DNA of 64,000 nucleotides from Corynebacterium sp. Marseille-P4321 (GCF_903645305.1 NZ_CAHJXO010000002.1:434001-498000), one strand, 5' to 3'. Counted from the stretch's first letter, positions 54,876 to 63,987 are shown. Numbers and translations: made by a program. The notes: generated by a model from the sequence alone, not told the origin.

Positions 54876-55148
54876 TTAGTTGGAGGCCTTCTTCTTGCGG
54901 CGGGCCATGCCACCGAAGCGCTGGTTGAACTTCTCAACGCGGCCAGCGGTATCCATGAGACGCTGGGCGCCGGTCCAGAACGGGTGCGACTCGGAGGTCA
55001 CGTCGACAACCACGAGCGGGTACTCGTTGCCGTCCTCCCACTGCTCCGTGCGGTCGGAGGTCAGGGTGGAACGCGTCAGGAACTTGTGGCCAGTGTTCGC
55101 GTCCTGGAAAATCACCGGGTGGTAATCCGGGTGGATCTCATTCTTCAT
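54876..55148 (-). CDS. rpmE2: 50S ribosomal protein L31 type B
   Basis: 90 residues. Type B features: [56 protein letters not shown]. It lacks the CxxC pairs of zinc-binding L31. Type B forms usually replace the zinc form under zinc limitation and are Zur-controlled; whether a zinc form exists elsewhere cannot be seen. First gene of the rpmE2-rpmF unit. Confidence 0.95.
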   Translation of the reverse strand: MKNEIHPDYHPVIFQDANTGHKFLTRSTLTSDRTEQWEDGNEYPLVVVDVTSESHPFWTGAQRLMDTAGRVEKFNQRFGGMARRKKKASN

Positions 55149-55543
55149 GTGTATTCGTCTCCCTCAGGATTGAACTTCAGGTCGGTTCCGCGTGCCGCGG
55201 ATCGTGCCTGAGTTGGGTGCGAAATGTCTTCTCGCCCGGCGGATGCCGGACAACCTGCAGTATCCTACTGGGAGAACCACGCATCTCCTAATCGGACCAG
55301 TTGCTTAGCGGTTGCTTATCGACGGCTCCGCGGAACCACCAAAGCGTTGCGGAGCGAAAACGATTAGGTTTCTCGGGGCTGAACCGGTAGGGTTGTCTTC
55401 CGCTGTTGTCGAAGTACACGTATACGCCTACGTCAACCGATTACGCATGCACCGGTGACGGGCCCTCACCCCGTCAGTATCCAGGTGCTTTGTTGTTTTG
55501 TGGTCGATTGCGTGGGCGGCAGAAGATTTAAGGAAGTGAACCC
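55149..55543. promoter_or_regulatory. 395-bp divergent regulatory region between rpmE2 and rpmB
   Basis: No gene seen. It holds a GCTTATCGACG copy at 55314-55324 with a degenerate copy just upstream (GCTTAGCGG). An imperfect palindrome GAAAAC-GATTA-GGTTTC at 55356-55372 might be a Zur-type site, but the match is weak. GATTTAAGGAAGTG before rpmB includes AAGGAAG as ribosome-binding site. Confidence 0.45.
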
Positions 55544-55780
55544 ATGTCGGCACATTGCCAGGTCACGGGAAAGAAGCCGTCGTTCGGCAAAACCGTGTCC
55601 CACTCGCACCGCCGCCACTCGCGCCGTTGGAACCCCAACGTGCAGAAGCGCCGGTTCTACCTGCCCTCTGAGGGCCGCACCATCACCCTGAACGTTTCCA
55701 CGAAGGGCCTGAAGATCATTGACCGCGACGGCATCGAGTCTGTCGTGGCACAGATCCGCGCACGAGGTGAGAAGATCTAA
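55544..55780 (+). CDS. rpmB: 50S ribosomal protein L28
   Basis: 78 residues: [29 protein letters not shown] at residues 1-29, then [24 protein letters not shown]. Only one cysteine remains of the zinc CxxC pairs. AAGGAAG lies ahead. First of four coupled genes; the stop overlaps the rpmG start by one base. Confidence 0.95.
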   Translation: MSAHCQVTGKKPSFGKTVSHSHRRHSRRWNPNVQKRRFYLPSEGRTITLNVSTKGLKIIDRDGIESVVAQIRARGEKI

Positions 55781-55944
55781 TGGCACGTAACGATATCCGC
55801 CCGATCATCAAGCTGAAGTCCACTGCGGGCACCGGCTACACCTACGTCACCCGCAAGAACAAGCGAAACAACCCGGATCGCATCACGCTGAAGAAGTACG
55901 ACCCGGTTGTTCGCAAGCACGTCGAATTCCGCGAGGAGCGATAA
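55780..55944 (+). CDS. rpmG: 50S ribosomal protein L33, cysteine-free form
   Basis: 54 residues: [27 protein letters not shown] through HVEFREER. No cysteines, hence no zinc site. The start shares one base with the rpmB stop (TAATG), and rpsN follows after 3 bp. Confidence 0.95.
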   Translation: MARNDIRPIIKLKSTAGTGYTYVTRKNKRNNPDRITLKKYDPVVRKHVEFREER

Positions 55945-55947
55945 TCA

Positions 55948-56253
55948 ATGGCAAAGAAGTCCAAGATCGCTAAGAACGAACAGCGCAAGGAGATCGTCGC
56001 TCGCTACGCGGAACGCCGCCGGGAGCTCAAGGCGATCATCAACAACCCGGAGTCTTCGGACGAGGAGCGTCTCGACGCTCAGTTCGAGCTCAACCGCCAG
56101 CCACGCGACGCCTCCCCGGTGCGCGTGCGTAACCGCGACTCGCGTGATGGCCGCCCCCGCGGCTACCTGCGCAAGTTCGGTGTGTCCCGTGTCCGTATGC
56201 GCGAGATGGCTCACCGCGGTGAGCTGCCTGGCGTCCGTAAGTCTTCGTGGTAA
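55948..56253 (+). CDS. rpsN: 30S ribosomal protein S14, cysteine-free long form
   Basis: 101 residues: [68 protein letters not shown] (residues about 50-90), ending GVRKSSW. The zinc CxxC...CxxC of short S14 is missing, and the long insertion typical of the C-minus form is present. Confidence 0.95.
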   Translation: MAKKSKIAKNEQRKEIVARYAERRRELKAIINNPESSDEERLDAQFELNRQPRDASPVRVRNRDSRDGRPRGYLRKFGVSRVRMREMAHRGELPGVRKSSW

Positions 56254-56265
56254 GGAGGACCGAGA

Positions 56266-56514
56266 ATGAAGCGCAACAACCAGCGCAAGCCGCGCATGGA
56301 GCAGTCCCGCCGCCCGAAGAAGAACCCGCTCAAGGCGAAGGGCATTGAGAAGGTCGACTACAAGGATGTTGAGACCCTGCGTCTTTTCATCTCCGACCGT
56401 CACAAGATCCGTTCCCGCCGCGTGACGGGTCTGACTCCGCAGCAGCAGCGCCAGGTCGCTACCGCTGTGAAGAACGCGCGCGAGATGGCTCTTCTGCCGT
56501 TCACCACCCGCTAA
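56266..56514 (+). CDS. rpsR: 30S ribosomal protein S18, cysteine-free form
   Basis: 82 residues: [76 protein letters not shown] (residues about 27-80). No cysteine. AAGGAGGACCGAG is an excellent ribosome-binding site. Last of the rpmB-rpmG-rpsN-rpsR unit; a strong terminator follows. Confidence 0.95.
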   Translation: MKRNNQRKPRMEQSRRPKKNPLKAKGIEKVDYKDVETLRLFISDRHKIRSRRVTGLTPQQQRQVATAVKNAREMALLPFTTR

Positions 56515-56554
56515 ATAGCAGGTTGACGATGACAGCGTAGAGTTCTTTCGACTC

Positions 56555-56597
56555 AAGCGCCCGCTCTCCCCTTCCGGGTTGAGGGCGGGCGCTTTCA
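56555..56597 (+). terminator. Terminator of the rpmB-rpmG-rpsN-rpsR operon
   Basis: AAGCGCCCGC pairs perfectly with GCGGGCGCTT around a 20-base loop, followed by TCATCT. About 40 bases after the rpsR stop. Confidence 0.8.
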
Positions 56598-56662
56598 TCT
56601 ATAGTTGACATCCGTGCCGCCGTACGACGGCTGTAGGAACGGACGCACGAGGAGGATGCCGT

Positions 56663-57331
56663 ATGGCCAAACCGGTCGGCCGCCCGCGTAAGCAAAGCCC
56701 GCGGCGCAAGGGCGCTACGGCGCGTGAAGAGATCCTTGACGCTGCTTCAGAGCTGTTCACCCGCAAAGGCTTTGCCACCACGTCCACCCACGAGATCGCG
56801 GATGCGGTGGGTATTAGGCAGGCATCGCTGTACTATCACTTCCCCTCCAAGCGGGACATTTTCCTCACCCTGCTGATGGGCACCATCGAGCCGGCACTCG
56901 ATTTGGCGTCAGAACTCGCTGGGTCGGATGAGTCGCCGGCGCTGAAGCTTTGGGCGCTTGTGGCCGCAGAGTCGCGCATCCTGTTGTCCTCCAACTGGAA
57001 CATTGGCCGCCTCTACCAGCTGCCGGTGCTCGTGTCTGAGGAGTTTGCGGAGTACCACGAGGCCCGCTCGAAGCTCGAGGGCCTCTTCCGCGACTTAGCC
57101 TCCGAGATCGTCGGGGACGACGACCCGCGCATCGAGCTGCCGTTCCACATGACGCTTTCTGCGATTGAGATGCGCGACAACACGGGTACCGCACCGTATC
57201 CGCTTGTCGACGACGCCCTGCCCGCCCCGTCCGTCACCATCGCCGACGCCGTGCTCGACGTGTTGCACGCCGAGCTGCCGGACAACCGCGGTATGCGCAC
57301 CCTCGATCTTGTCAACGGGGTGCGCGACTAG
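56663..57331 (+). CDS. amtR: AmtR: TetR-family regulator of nitrogen metabolism
   Basis: 222 residues. In corynebacteria AmtR represses ammonium transport and assimilation genes until GlnK binds it. The sequence follows C. glutamicum AmtR closely: GRPRKQSPRRKGATAREEILDAASELFTRKGFATTSTHEIADAVGIRQASLYYHFPSK (HTH, residues about 6-62), WNIGRLYQLPVLVSEEFAEYH, FRDLASEIVGDDDPRIELPFHMTLSAIEMR. GAGGAGG precedes the ATG. Placement after the ribosomal-protein cluster is also as in C. glutamicum. The stop overlaps the convergent lipoprotein gene by 4 bp. Confidence 0.94.
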   Translation: MAKPVGRPRKQSPRRKGATAREEILDAASELFTRKGFATTSTHEIADAVGIRQASLYYHFPSKRDIFLTLLMGTIEPALDLASELAGSDESPALKLWALVAAESRILLSSNWNIGRLYQLPVLVSEEFAEYHEARSKLEGLFRDLASEIVGDDDPRIELPFHMTLSAIEMRDNTGTAPYPLVDDALPAPSVTIADAVLDVLHAELPDNRGMRTLDLVNGVRD

Positions 57332-58725
57332 AACTTGCCGAGATCCTCCTTGGCTACGAGCACGTCGTAGCTGGCAGTCTCCTCATCTAGTACCTTCCAA
57401 ATGCGAGCGCCTGACGGAGAGTTCACGGGGTAGACCTGCGGGTTATCGTCGATTAGCTGTCTAGTCTCGATGCTGTTCTGCGTCACCCCACCTGAATGGC
57501 TGGAAGTGAATAGGGATTCGCCGTCGGAGATGGCGTTGCGAATATTCAGTTCGCGTTGGTCTCCACCGCTCAGCGCGAACAGTTCGGTGCCAGTCGCCGC
57601 GTTAACCACCGTGATACCCGAGCCCCCGTCCTGGTTAATCGTGACAATGTCACCGACGACGAATGGAGCATAACCACGGCTGAACGATCGACTGGATTGG
57701 AACGGGACCTCATGCGACACCTCGGCCCCGTTTAGCGTAAGCATTGTGTACTTGCACGTCTCAGCATCGCGGTCGTCTTCGCAGCGCTCAACCTCTCCCG
57801 GGTCAATGCCCAGAGCGAACGCGCGATCTTGGAACGGGAACACCGCCACGTACTTGAGGTCGCCGCGGATCGAGTCATCTGCACCGGTGCTCAGGTTCTT
57901 CACCCGTAGCTCATCGTCCCGCGTCGTGTAATACGCCAGCAGACCCTCGCTTGTGAAGACCGGGAAATACTGCACACCATCGTAATCCGCGAGTACACCG
58001 TCGATCTTTTCGTAAGCAACCTCCTCGCCGGTTGCAACATCAACAGCGACGAAGTCAACTGAGGCTCCGCGCGAATCGGTGTTCGCCACGCTGAAATACG
58101 CGCGATCGCCATCGGTTCCCTCGAAACGGAAGTTCGACTCCTGCACGATCAGCGAATCAACCTCCGCCTCGTGTTCCACATTTCCGCTGCGCAAGTCGAT
58201 CTGGGCAATCCTTACCCCGGCCGAGCTAGCCTGCAACCCCTTGGCAGCTTCATCCCATTCGAACAATGCGATAGCCTTCGGCGCACCGTCCTTCATCACC
58301 GGCACCCACGCACTGGTTTCTTGCTCGCCGCCCTCGAGCTCAGCGATGAGCGGGTTAACCCGATACACCATCCCTGTGCCCGGGTCTAGGGCGGCGCCAT
58401 GTTGCTTAGAAAACAGCATCGCCTTGCCAGGGATGAACGGCGCGTGATCCGGAATGGTCAGATTGTCTTCACCTACTTGGTCGAAGACAAACCTGTCCGG
58501 CAGCTCTGTAGCCGCCTCTGGTAAATCCCCAAACGGAGTGAATAGGACATCGTCAGCCGCCGCCCACTTCGGCAGCAACTCCTCCCCCGCCCAGCTGAGG
58601 TGCTTGGACGCCGAGAGGTGCTCAGTCGCCGGCACCTCCGGTTCGGCACAGGCGGTGAGCCCGAGCGCGAGAGAACCCGCGCACACGGTTGCCATTGCGC
58701 GGAGGCGGATCTGTGATCGATTCAT
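57328..58725 (-). CDS. Lipoprotein of unknown function, probably a beta-propeller
   Basis: 465 residues. The signal peptide ends LALGLTAC with Cys26 as lipidation site. The mature part has repeated blade-like strands (GMVYRVNPLIAELEGG; VRIAQIDLRSGNVEHE; VDFVAVDVATGEEVAYEKIDG; SGITVVNAATGTELFALSGGD), resembling PQQ-type propellers. A pair of cysteines (ERCEDDRDAETCKY) could form a disulfide. It is third in a row with two membrane proteins (gaps 18 and 33 bp), likely one transcript. Function unknown. Confidence 0.82.
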   Translation of the reverse strand: MNRSQIRLRAMATVCAGSLALGLTACAEPEVPATEHLSASKHLSWAGEELLPKWAAADDVLFTPFGDLPEAATELPDRFVFDQVGEDNLTIPDHAPFIPGKAMLFSKQHGAALDPGTGMVYRVNPLIAELEGGEQETSAWVPVMKDGAPKAIALFEWDEAAKGLQASSAGVRIAQIDLRSGNVEHEAEVDSLIVQESNFRFEGTDGDRAYFSVANTDSRGASVDFVAVDVATGEEVAYEKIDGVLADYDGVQYFPVFTSEGLLAYYTTRDDELRVKNLSTGADDSIRGDLKYVAVFPFQDRAFALGIDPGEVERCEDDRDAETCKYTMLTLNGAEVSHEVPFQSSRSFSRGYAPFVVGDIVTINQDGGSGITVVNAATGTELFALSGGDQRELNIRNAISDGESLFTSSHSGGVTQNSIETRQLIDDNPQVYPVNSPSGARIWKVLDEETASYDVLVAKEDLGKF

Positions 58726-58758
58726 GATGTGTGCTCCTAAAGCTTTGGTGTGTGCGGG

Positions 58759-59706
58759 TTACTCGGCGGTGACGGCGTAGAGCTTCCACTCGCCGTCAGT
58801 CTTGCCGTAGAGGAACAGGTAGGCGTTCTTCATTGCGCTGGACTCTGTGGCGGTTTCCAGTGCGAAATCCACCCCCACCATTTCGGCCTGCTCGAGGTTC
58901 GACGCCTCATAGACCTGCGCAAGCTGCTGCGCGAGCTTCGACTCCGGCCCGTATGCCTCGTCCGCGAGTTCCTTCACGTCATACGTCTCGCCCACGGTGT
59001 ACTCGATGTCGTCGTAGCTCGACATGATGTTGCTGATGCTGTCTGCTACATCCGATTCGTGGCCAGGGGCCGCGTGCTCACGAGCCCAGTCCGCGCGTTG
59101 CGACGGCAAAAGCTCGATGACTTCGTCGGTCATCGCCGCCGGGGTGCCGCTACCGAAACCGCCGCCGGAGCGGGTGAGCAAGCTCGCCGCGAGCGCGATC
59201 ACGCCGATAATTGCAACAGCTGCGATAGCGATCGGGATCCACTTCTTCGAGGTGGCAGAACCCGCCGTGGCAGAGGTGCTCGACCCGCTGGGGTTGGGTT
59301 CGCCAGCCGAGGGCGCGGCCCATTGTTCCTGCGGCTGAGTATGCGGCGCCTGCTGCTGGGCGCCCGGAGCTTGGGCGCCCGGAGCCTGTACGCCCGGAGC
59401 GTGTGCGCCCGGAGCTTGGGTGCCCGGAGCCTGTACGCCCGGAGCCGGGGCACCGACCTGACGCGCCGCCAGCGAACGCAGCGATTCGACGTTCATCGGC
59501 GCACCGTTCTGATCCGCCAGGCGCCTGTCGTACATGGAGCGCTTCTCCGGGGTACCCAGAATCTCGCGTGCGAGGTTGAGCTCTTCTGCCCCGCCCTGGT
59601 TGGACGTGTCGCCGTCGATAATGCGCTGCTGGATCTTCTGTGCAAGCTCCTCGCTCGACGCCTCCGGGTCAAGACCGAGCGAGTTGTAGAGGTTGTAGTG
59701 GCTCAT
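58759..59706 (-). CDS. Membrane protein with J-domain-like N-terminus and PGxQA repeats
   Basis: 315 residues. The N-terminus YNLYNSLGLDPEASSEELAQKI ... NLAREILGTPEKRSMYDRRLA reads like helices of a DnaJ J-domain, but the HPD tripeptide that activates Hsp70 is missing. Then about six PG(V/T/A)(Q/H)A pentapeptides, a Gln/Pro-rich stretch, one helix (WIPIAIAAVAIIGVIALAASLL) and an external domain of about 130 residues ending LFLYGKTDGEWKLYAV. Such a layout suggests cytoplasmic partner binding coupled to an outside domain. Family unknown. Confidence 0.78.
   Translation of the reverse strand: MSHYNLYNSLGLDPEASSEELAQKIQQRIIDGDTSNQGGAEELNLAREILGTPEKRSMYDRRLADQNGAPMNVESLRSLAARQVGAPAPGVQAPGTQAPGAHAPGVQAPGAQAPGAQQQAPHTQPQEQWAAPSAGEPNPSGSSTSATAGSATSKKWIPIAIAAVAIIGVIALAASLLTRSGGGFGSGTPAAMTDEVIELLPSQRADWAREHAAPGHESDVADSISNIMSSYDDIEYTVGETYDVKELADEAYGPESKLAQQLAQVYEASNLEQAEMVGVDFALETATESSAMKNAYLFLYGKTDGEWKLYAVTAE
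59361..59450 (-). repeat. About six 15-bp repeats coding PGxQA
   Basis: CGCCCGGAGC(C/T)TG units follow one another on the plus strand; the encoded pentapeptide varies at one or two positions. Confidence 0.85.
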
Positions 59707-59724
59707 GGGTACTGCTTCTCCTGG

Positions 59725-60570
59725 TTAGAGCTCGGGGATGAACACGGACGCGTTGTTGCCGCCGGTGCAGCGGTAGCCACCGGTGACGGCGCGGCATGAC
59801 ATGTCGTACGTCAGCCCAGTAACCGAGCTGTAGGTCCGCAGCGACGAGGGGGCCTCGCCGTGCTCCTTGAAGTAAGCACGGAAGTCGCTACCCACCGCGG
59901 AGGCGAACTGATCAGAGGTGAGCGAAGTTTCCGGCTGGCCCGCGCCGAACTCGCGCTCGCGGGCGCCGCGGCCCCCATCGCGCTCACGGCGTGGTTCGCG
60001 GTCTTCGCCGAACCGCTCACGCTCGGAGGTGCGGCCGGGTTCGCGCTCCCGGTCTGTCTCGCGCTCAGTTTCGCGCGCGGTTGCCTTCTCCCTCTCGCGT
60101 TCTGCGGCGCCACCGTCCGAGTCATCCTCGGCGTCTTCGCCTGCGTCCTTCCCCTCGCCCTTTTCACCGTCCTCGTCCCTATCTTCGGTGAACAAGGCCG
60201 TTGGCTCCTCCGAGCCCGCCGGCGCAGTGCCGCTCGGCGATCCAGTGCCGCGCAGCACCATGTAGCCCACCAGCGCAAGGAGCGCGACTGCCAGCACCGC
60301 GATCACTGCGTAGAGTGCCGCGTTCGACTTCTTCGGCGCTGCCGCCGCCGGTGTGGGCTGCATCTGCACTGGCTCGTACTGGTCGTACTGGGTGTACTGC
60401 GGCTGCTGGTACGGCTGGTCGTATTGCTGCGGCTGGTCCCAGCCCTGCGGCGGGAACTGCTGCGTGGGAGGGTTCTGCTGCGAGTAGGAACCCCACTCAT
60501 CACCCGCCTGGGAATCTTGCGGGTACGAAGAACCCCACTCGTCTGACCGGCCGTTATACGGAGTTGACAT
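59725..60570 (-). CDS. Membrane-anchored protein with Gln/Tyr-rich head and Arg/Glu-rich stalk
   Basis: 281 residues. Cytoplasmic N-terminus of about 85 residues rich in Gln, Pro and Tyr (QPQQYDQPYQQPQYTQYDQY), one helix (ALYAVIAVLAVALLALVGYMVL), an acidic then mixed-charge stalk of alternating Arg/Glu (about 65 residues), and a C-terminal domain with TSDQFASAVGSDFRAYFKEHG and two cysteines (DMSCRAVTGGYRCTGG) likely bridged. No known family. First of a three-gene unit with the J-like protein and the lipoprotein. Confidence 0.78.
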   Translation of the reverse strand: MSTPYNGRSDEWGSSYPQDSQAGDEWGSYSQQNPPTQQFPPQGWDQPQQYDQPYQQPQYTQYDQYEPVQMQPTPAAAAPKKSNAALYAVIAVLAVALLALVGYMVLRGTGSPSGTAPAGSEEPTALFTEDRDEDGEKGEGKDAGEDAEDDSDGGAAEREREKATARETERETDREREPGRTSERERFGEDREPRRERDGGRGAREREFGAGQPETSLTSDQFASAVGSDFRAYFKEHGEAPSSLRTYSSVTGLTYDMSCRAVTGGYRCTGGNNASVFIPEL

Positions 60571-60603
60571 GACTACTTTGACCTCGAAAACACGGGATGG
60601 AAA

Positions 60604-60619
60604 AAGATACAGCTATCTT
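60604..60619 (-). terminator. Stem-loop AAGATA-GCTG-TATCTT after the SxxK lipoprotein gene
   Basis: Perfect six-base arms followed by TTTTT on the minus strand, between the lipoprotein stop (60632) and the next gene start (60570). The stem is short and AT-rich, so it may be weak. Confidence 0.5.
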
Positions 60620-60631
60620 AACCCCCGGCTG

Positions 60632-61519
60632 TTACATACAGCGCGATTGCGGTAGTTCCGCGGCCAGCGGCGCGAGACCCGCGGCGAGCTCATTCGCCAT
60701 TAGCTGCGCGGTGGCGTAGCTGCCGTCGGCTGGCGAAGCGGTAAGGGCGAGCCCGTGGCCGTCGATAAGCGCGAACTGCCTCACCGTGTACCCGCCTGCC
60801 TCGTTCGGCCCCCAACCGCCTTTGAACTGCGCGCCGGGCAATTGCCCGAAGCCCCACGACTGGTCCGGGGCGACGCGCGACATCATGTCGAGGACCGGTG
60901 CGGCACCCGCCACGCACGGCAGGCCCGCGGCGAAGGTGGCCTGATCCCCCGTCGACCACGGGGTTTGACCGAACGCTGTGAATCCGGGTCGGGTGACAAC
61001 CGGGTTCACTGCGAGCGGGGTTCCGGCTGCGGCGAGCACGGCCTCCGCGTCGGCGGGCGCGATGTTGAGCCACAACGTTTCAGCGGCCCCGTTGTCGGAG
61101 ACGGTTATCGCGGCCTCCGCCAGCGGGGCAAGAGTCGCGTCGGCGTTCAGCGCGGCGACGGCGATGGGCACCTTGATGGTCGACCACGCCACGGGCACGT
61201 ATTCCTCGCCCGAGGACGCGGTCTCCTCGCCCGAGGACACCGCCACGGCTGCGCTTCCCCCGTACGTCGACGCGACGCGGTCCGCGAGCTCCTGCAGCTG
61301 CGGCTCGAGGTCGGCGGCGGCTGATTGGGCAGGGCTCGGTGCAGGGCTGTACTTTTCAAAGCTTTTCGACGGCTTCGCGGACGACGACGCCACACTGCTC
61401 GACGTGGGAAAGCTCGTGGTTGGTGCGGCGGTGGAAGGTGCCTGCTCCGGCAACGGGGCGCAGGCTGTAAGGGCAAGCGCCCACACTGCAGCTAGCGCCG
61501 CACCGCGTGTGCCGCGCAT
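60632..61519 (-). CDS. Class A beta-lactamase-fold lipoprotein (SxxK, SDN, KGG)
   Basis: 295 residues. Signal peptide ends ALTAC (Cys20 lipidated), then a Ser/Pro/Thr-rich spacer. Serine-acylase motifs in order: STIK (Ser113-Lys116), SDN (141-143) and KGGW (Lys233). The class A Glu166 ExxLN motif is not seen. It therefore may be a peptidase or penicillin binder rather than an efficient beta-lactamase. It starts 3 bp after the stop of its paralogue, so the two are coupled. Contains a copy of the 11-base word (ALIDGHG). Confidence 0.83.
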   Translation of the reverse strand: MRGTRGAALAAVWALALTACAPLPEQAPSTAAPTTSFPTSSSVASSSAKPSKSFEKYSPAPSPAQSAAADLEPQLQELADRVASTYGGSAAVAVSSGEETASSGEEYVPVAWSTIKVPIAVAALNADATLAPLAEAAITVSDNGAAETLWLNIAPADAEAVLAAAGTPLAVNPVVTRPGFTAFGQTPWSTGDQATFAAGLPCVAGAAPVLDMMSRVAPDQSWGFGQLPGAQFKGGWGPNEAGGYTVRQFALIDGHGLALTASPADGSYATAQLMANELAAGLAPLAAELPQSRCM

Positions 61520-61522
61520 GGC

Positions 61523-62404
61523 TTAGCAGCGAGCCTTTGGCAGGCTTCCGCGCATCCTGGCGATGCCGTCGGCCAGTTCGTTGAGCATGGCGAAGCTTCC
61601 CTGGTAGCCCTTCGCGCTGTGCGCGGTAATAGCCACCGCGATGTCCCCGTTCGGTCCCGGGATGAGACCGAACTGCCGCGCAAGGTGGCCGCCCTGGTAG
61701 TAGTTCCAGCCGCCCTTGAAGCGCGCGCCCTGGATGCGTCCCAAGCCCCAGCGCTGCTCGGGGATCACTCGTCCCATCATCTCCAGCACAGGCTCATGGC
61801 CTGGCACGCAGCGCAAACCGGAAGCGAATGCCGCCTGGTCACTGGTGGTCCACGCCGTACCCATCTGGTAGCCAGCCGGCGAGGTGGTGCGCGATCCTGC
61901 CTCCGAGATCACGCCTGCAATCGACTGTGCTGGCACTCGGGCAAACATGCGGTGTGCTGCCGGGTTGTCGGAGCGGGTTACAGCCACCTCCGCGTCCGGG
62001 CGCATCCTCGGATCTTGGCGCAGTGCCGCGATGGAAAGCGGAACCTTCATGGTGGAAAACGCGGGCTCCGGCCGGTTATCGCCCGCGGTGAAGCCGCCCA
62101 CCGACACCGCGGCACGGCCACCGTGGCGCGCCACTACGTCGTTGACAAGACGGTCGAGCTCTGCCTGCACGTTCACCCGCGGCGGCGGGGCGGGCTTCGG
62201 GGTGGTCAGCGGCAAGGGCAAGTGGATGACACGCTGCACCTGCGGGGGCAGTTGCTTGTACGTGTTCACCAGCGCAGGCCCGACCACCGGGATCTGATCG
62301 ATCGCGGTAATCGGCGGCGGCGGTGGTGGCAAGGCGGGCAGTGCGGGACCTGAGGGCAAAACGATGCCCGCTGCCAAAGCAGCGGCGGCAAGCTTGGACG
62401 ACAC
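61523..62404 (-). CDS. Class A beta-lactamase-fold exported protein, paralogue of the downstream lipoprotein
   Basis: 293 residues. Signal-like start (LAAAALAAGIVLPSGPALPALP), no lipobox, then a long Pro-rich spacer. Motifs: STMK (Ser117-Lys120), SDN (145-147), KGGW (Lys230). The equivalent of Glu166 is not seen here either; the region reads TTSDQAAFASGL, close to STGDQATFAAGL in the paralogue. A cysteine near the C-terminus (PKARC) and one at about 199 could pair in both proteins. A tandem duplication is likely. It lies 41 bp after purH. Confidence 0.83.
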   Translation of the reverse strand: MSSKLAAAALAAGIVLPSGPALPALPPPPPPITAIDQIPVVGPALVNTYKQLPPQVQRVIHLPLPLTTPKPAPPPRVNVQAELDRLVNDVVARHGGRAAVSVGGFTAGDNRPEPAFSTMKVPLSIAALRQDPRMRPDAEVAVTRSDNPAAHRMFARVPAQSIAGVISEAGSRTTSPAGYQMGTAWTTSDQAAFASGLRCVPGHEPVLEMMGRVIPEQRWGLGRIQGARFKGGWNYYQGGHLARQFGLIPGPNGDIAVAITAHSAKGYQGSFAMLNELADGIARMRGSLPKARC

Positions 62405-62445
62405 GGGAAACTGGACTTTCTACGAGGGCCGAAGCGCGTGTTCAA

Positions 62446-63987
62446 TTAGTGGGCGAAGTGGCGAGTGCCGGTGAGGTACATCGTCACGCCGGCTTCCTTC
62501 GCGGCGGCGATGACTTCTTCGTCGCGGATCGAGCCGCCCGGCTGCACAACCGCCTTCACGCCCGCATCCGCAAGAAGCTGGAAGCCGTCGGCGAACGGGA
62601 AGAACGCGTCGGATGCCGCAACGGCACCGTTGGTGCGGTTGCGCCCCTCGTCCAACGTGTTGGCGCGGTCCACAGCCAACTTCGCGGAGTCCACGCGGTT
62701 GACCTGGCCCATGCCGATACCCACGGATGCCCCGTCGGCTGCGATCAGGATGGCGTTGGACTTCACGCAGCGCACGGAGCGCCAGGCGAACTCGAGGTCT
62801 GACAACGTCGCCTCGTCCGCCGCGTCGCCAGCAACAAGATCCCAGTTGTCCACCGCGTCGCCATCAGCCTGGAAGGTGTCGCGCTCCTGCACCAGCCAGC
62901 CGCCGGAGATCTGCTTGCGCTCTTCTTCCTGCTGCTTCGGGTCCACCTCGAGGATGCGCAAGTTCTTCTTCGTCTGCAGCAACTCGAGTGCATCAGCGGC
63001 GTACGACGGCGCGATGACCACCTCGGTGAAGATCGGCTTGATCTGCTCTGCCAGCTCCAGCGTCACCTCGCGGTTGGAAGCGATCACGCCGCCGTAGGCG
63101 GACACCGGGTCACATGCGTGCGCCTTGCGGTGCGCGTCCGCAATCGACTCGTCCGACACAGCCACACCGCACGGGTTGGCGTGCTTGATGATGGCCACGC
63201 AGGGACGCTCGTGGTCGTACGCAGCGCGCCACGCCGCATCCGCGTCCTGGTAGTTGTTGTAGCTCATCTCCTTGCCGCCGTGCTGGACCGCGGCTGCCAG
63301 ACCCCATCCCTCGCTTTCCAGGCGGGCCGGCTGGTGCGGGTTCTCGCCGTAGCGCAGCTCCTTCGACCCGGCTGCGCCTGCACCACTGGCCGCCAGCTGC
63401 GAGCCAAGCCAGGACGACACGGCCGCGTCGTACTGCGCGGTGTGGGTGAACGCTTCAAGTGCGAGCTGCTTGCGCTGGTCGATAGAGAACCCGCCGTGGT
63501 TCACAGCGTCGATCACCGCGCCGTAGCGCTCTGGCGACGTCACGACAGCGACGGACGGGTGGTTCTTCGCGGCGGCGCGCACCATCGACGGGCCGCCGAT
63601 GTCGATCTGCTCGACGCATTCGTCGTAATCCGCGCCCGAGGCCACAGTTTCCTCGAACGGGTACAGGTTGACCACCACGAGCTCGAACGGTGCGATCCCC
63701 AGCTCCTCCAGCTGTTGGGCGTGGTCTTCCTTACGCAGATCCGCGAGGATGCCGGAGTGCACACGCGGGTGCAGCGTTTTCACACGGCCGTCGAGCACCT
63801 CCGGGAAGCCAGTCAACTCAGCGACCTCGGTGACCTCCACGCCAGCGTCGGCAATGCGCTTTGCAGTAGAGCCGGTGGAGACGATCTCCACCCCAGCAGC
63901 GCCGAACGCCTGAGCGAGATCCTCCAAGCCGGTCTTGTCGTAAACGCTGATCAGGGCGCGTTTGATTTCCCGCTTATTGTCCGACAT
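62446..63987 (-). CDS. purH: Bifunctional AICAR formyltransferase/IMP cyclohydrolase
   Basis: 513 residues. Last two steps of IMP synthesis. IMP-cyclohydrolase domain at the N-terminus ([36 protein letters not shown], about residues 10-45; [14 protein letters not shown] [30 protein letters not shown]). The transformylase domain has [72 protein letters not shown] and [18 protein letters not shown] lies upstream of the ATG at 63987. Normal length. Confidence 0.97.
   Translation of the reverse strand: MSDNKREIKRALISVYDKTGLEDLAQAFGAAGVEIVSTGSTAKRIADAGVEVTEVAELTGFPEVLDGRVKTLHPRVHSGILADLRKEDHAQQLEELGIAPFELVVVNLYPFEETVASGADYDECVEQIDIGGPSMVRAAAKNHPSVAVVTSPERYGAVIDAVNHGGFSIDQRKQLALEAFTHTAQYDAAVSSWLGSQLAASGAGAAGSKELRYGENPHQPARLESEGWGLAAAVQHGGKEMSYNNYQDADAAWRAAYDHERPCVAIIKHANPCGVAVSDESIADAHRKAHACDPVSAYGGVIASNREVTLELAEQIKPIFTEVVIAPSYAADALELLQTKKNLRILEVDPKQQEEERKQISGGWLVQERDTFQADGDAVDNWDLVAGDAADEATLSDLEFAWRSVRCVKSNAILIAADGASVGIGMGQVNRVDSAKLAVDRANTLDEGRNRTNGAVAASDAFFPFADGFQLLADAGVKAVVQPGGSIRDEEVIAAAKEAGVTMYLTGTRHFAH

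Noticed and set aside
55356..55372. Zur-box candidate GAAAAC-GATTA-GGTTTC
   Set aside because: Imperfect palindrome and I cannot recall the corynebacterial Zur consensus well enough; kept only as a note in the region entry.
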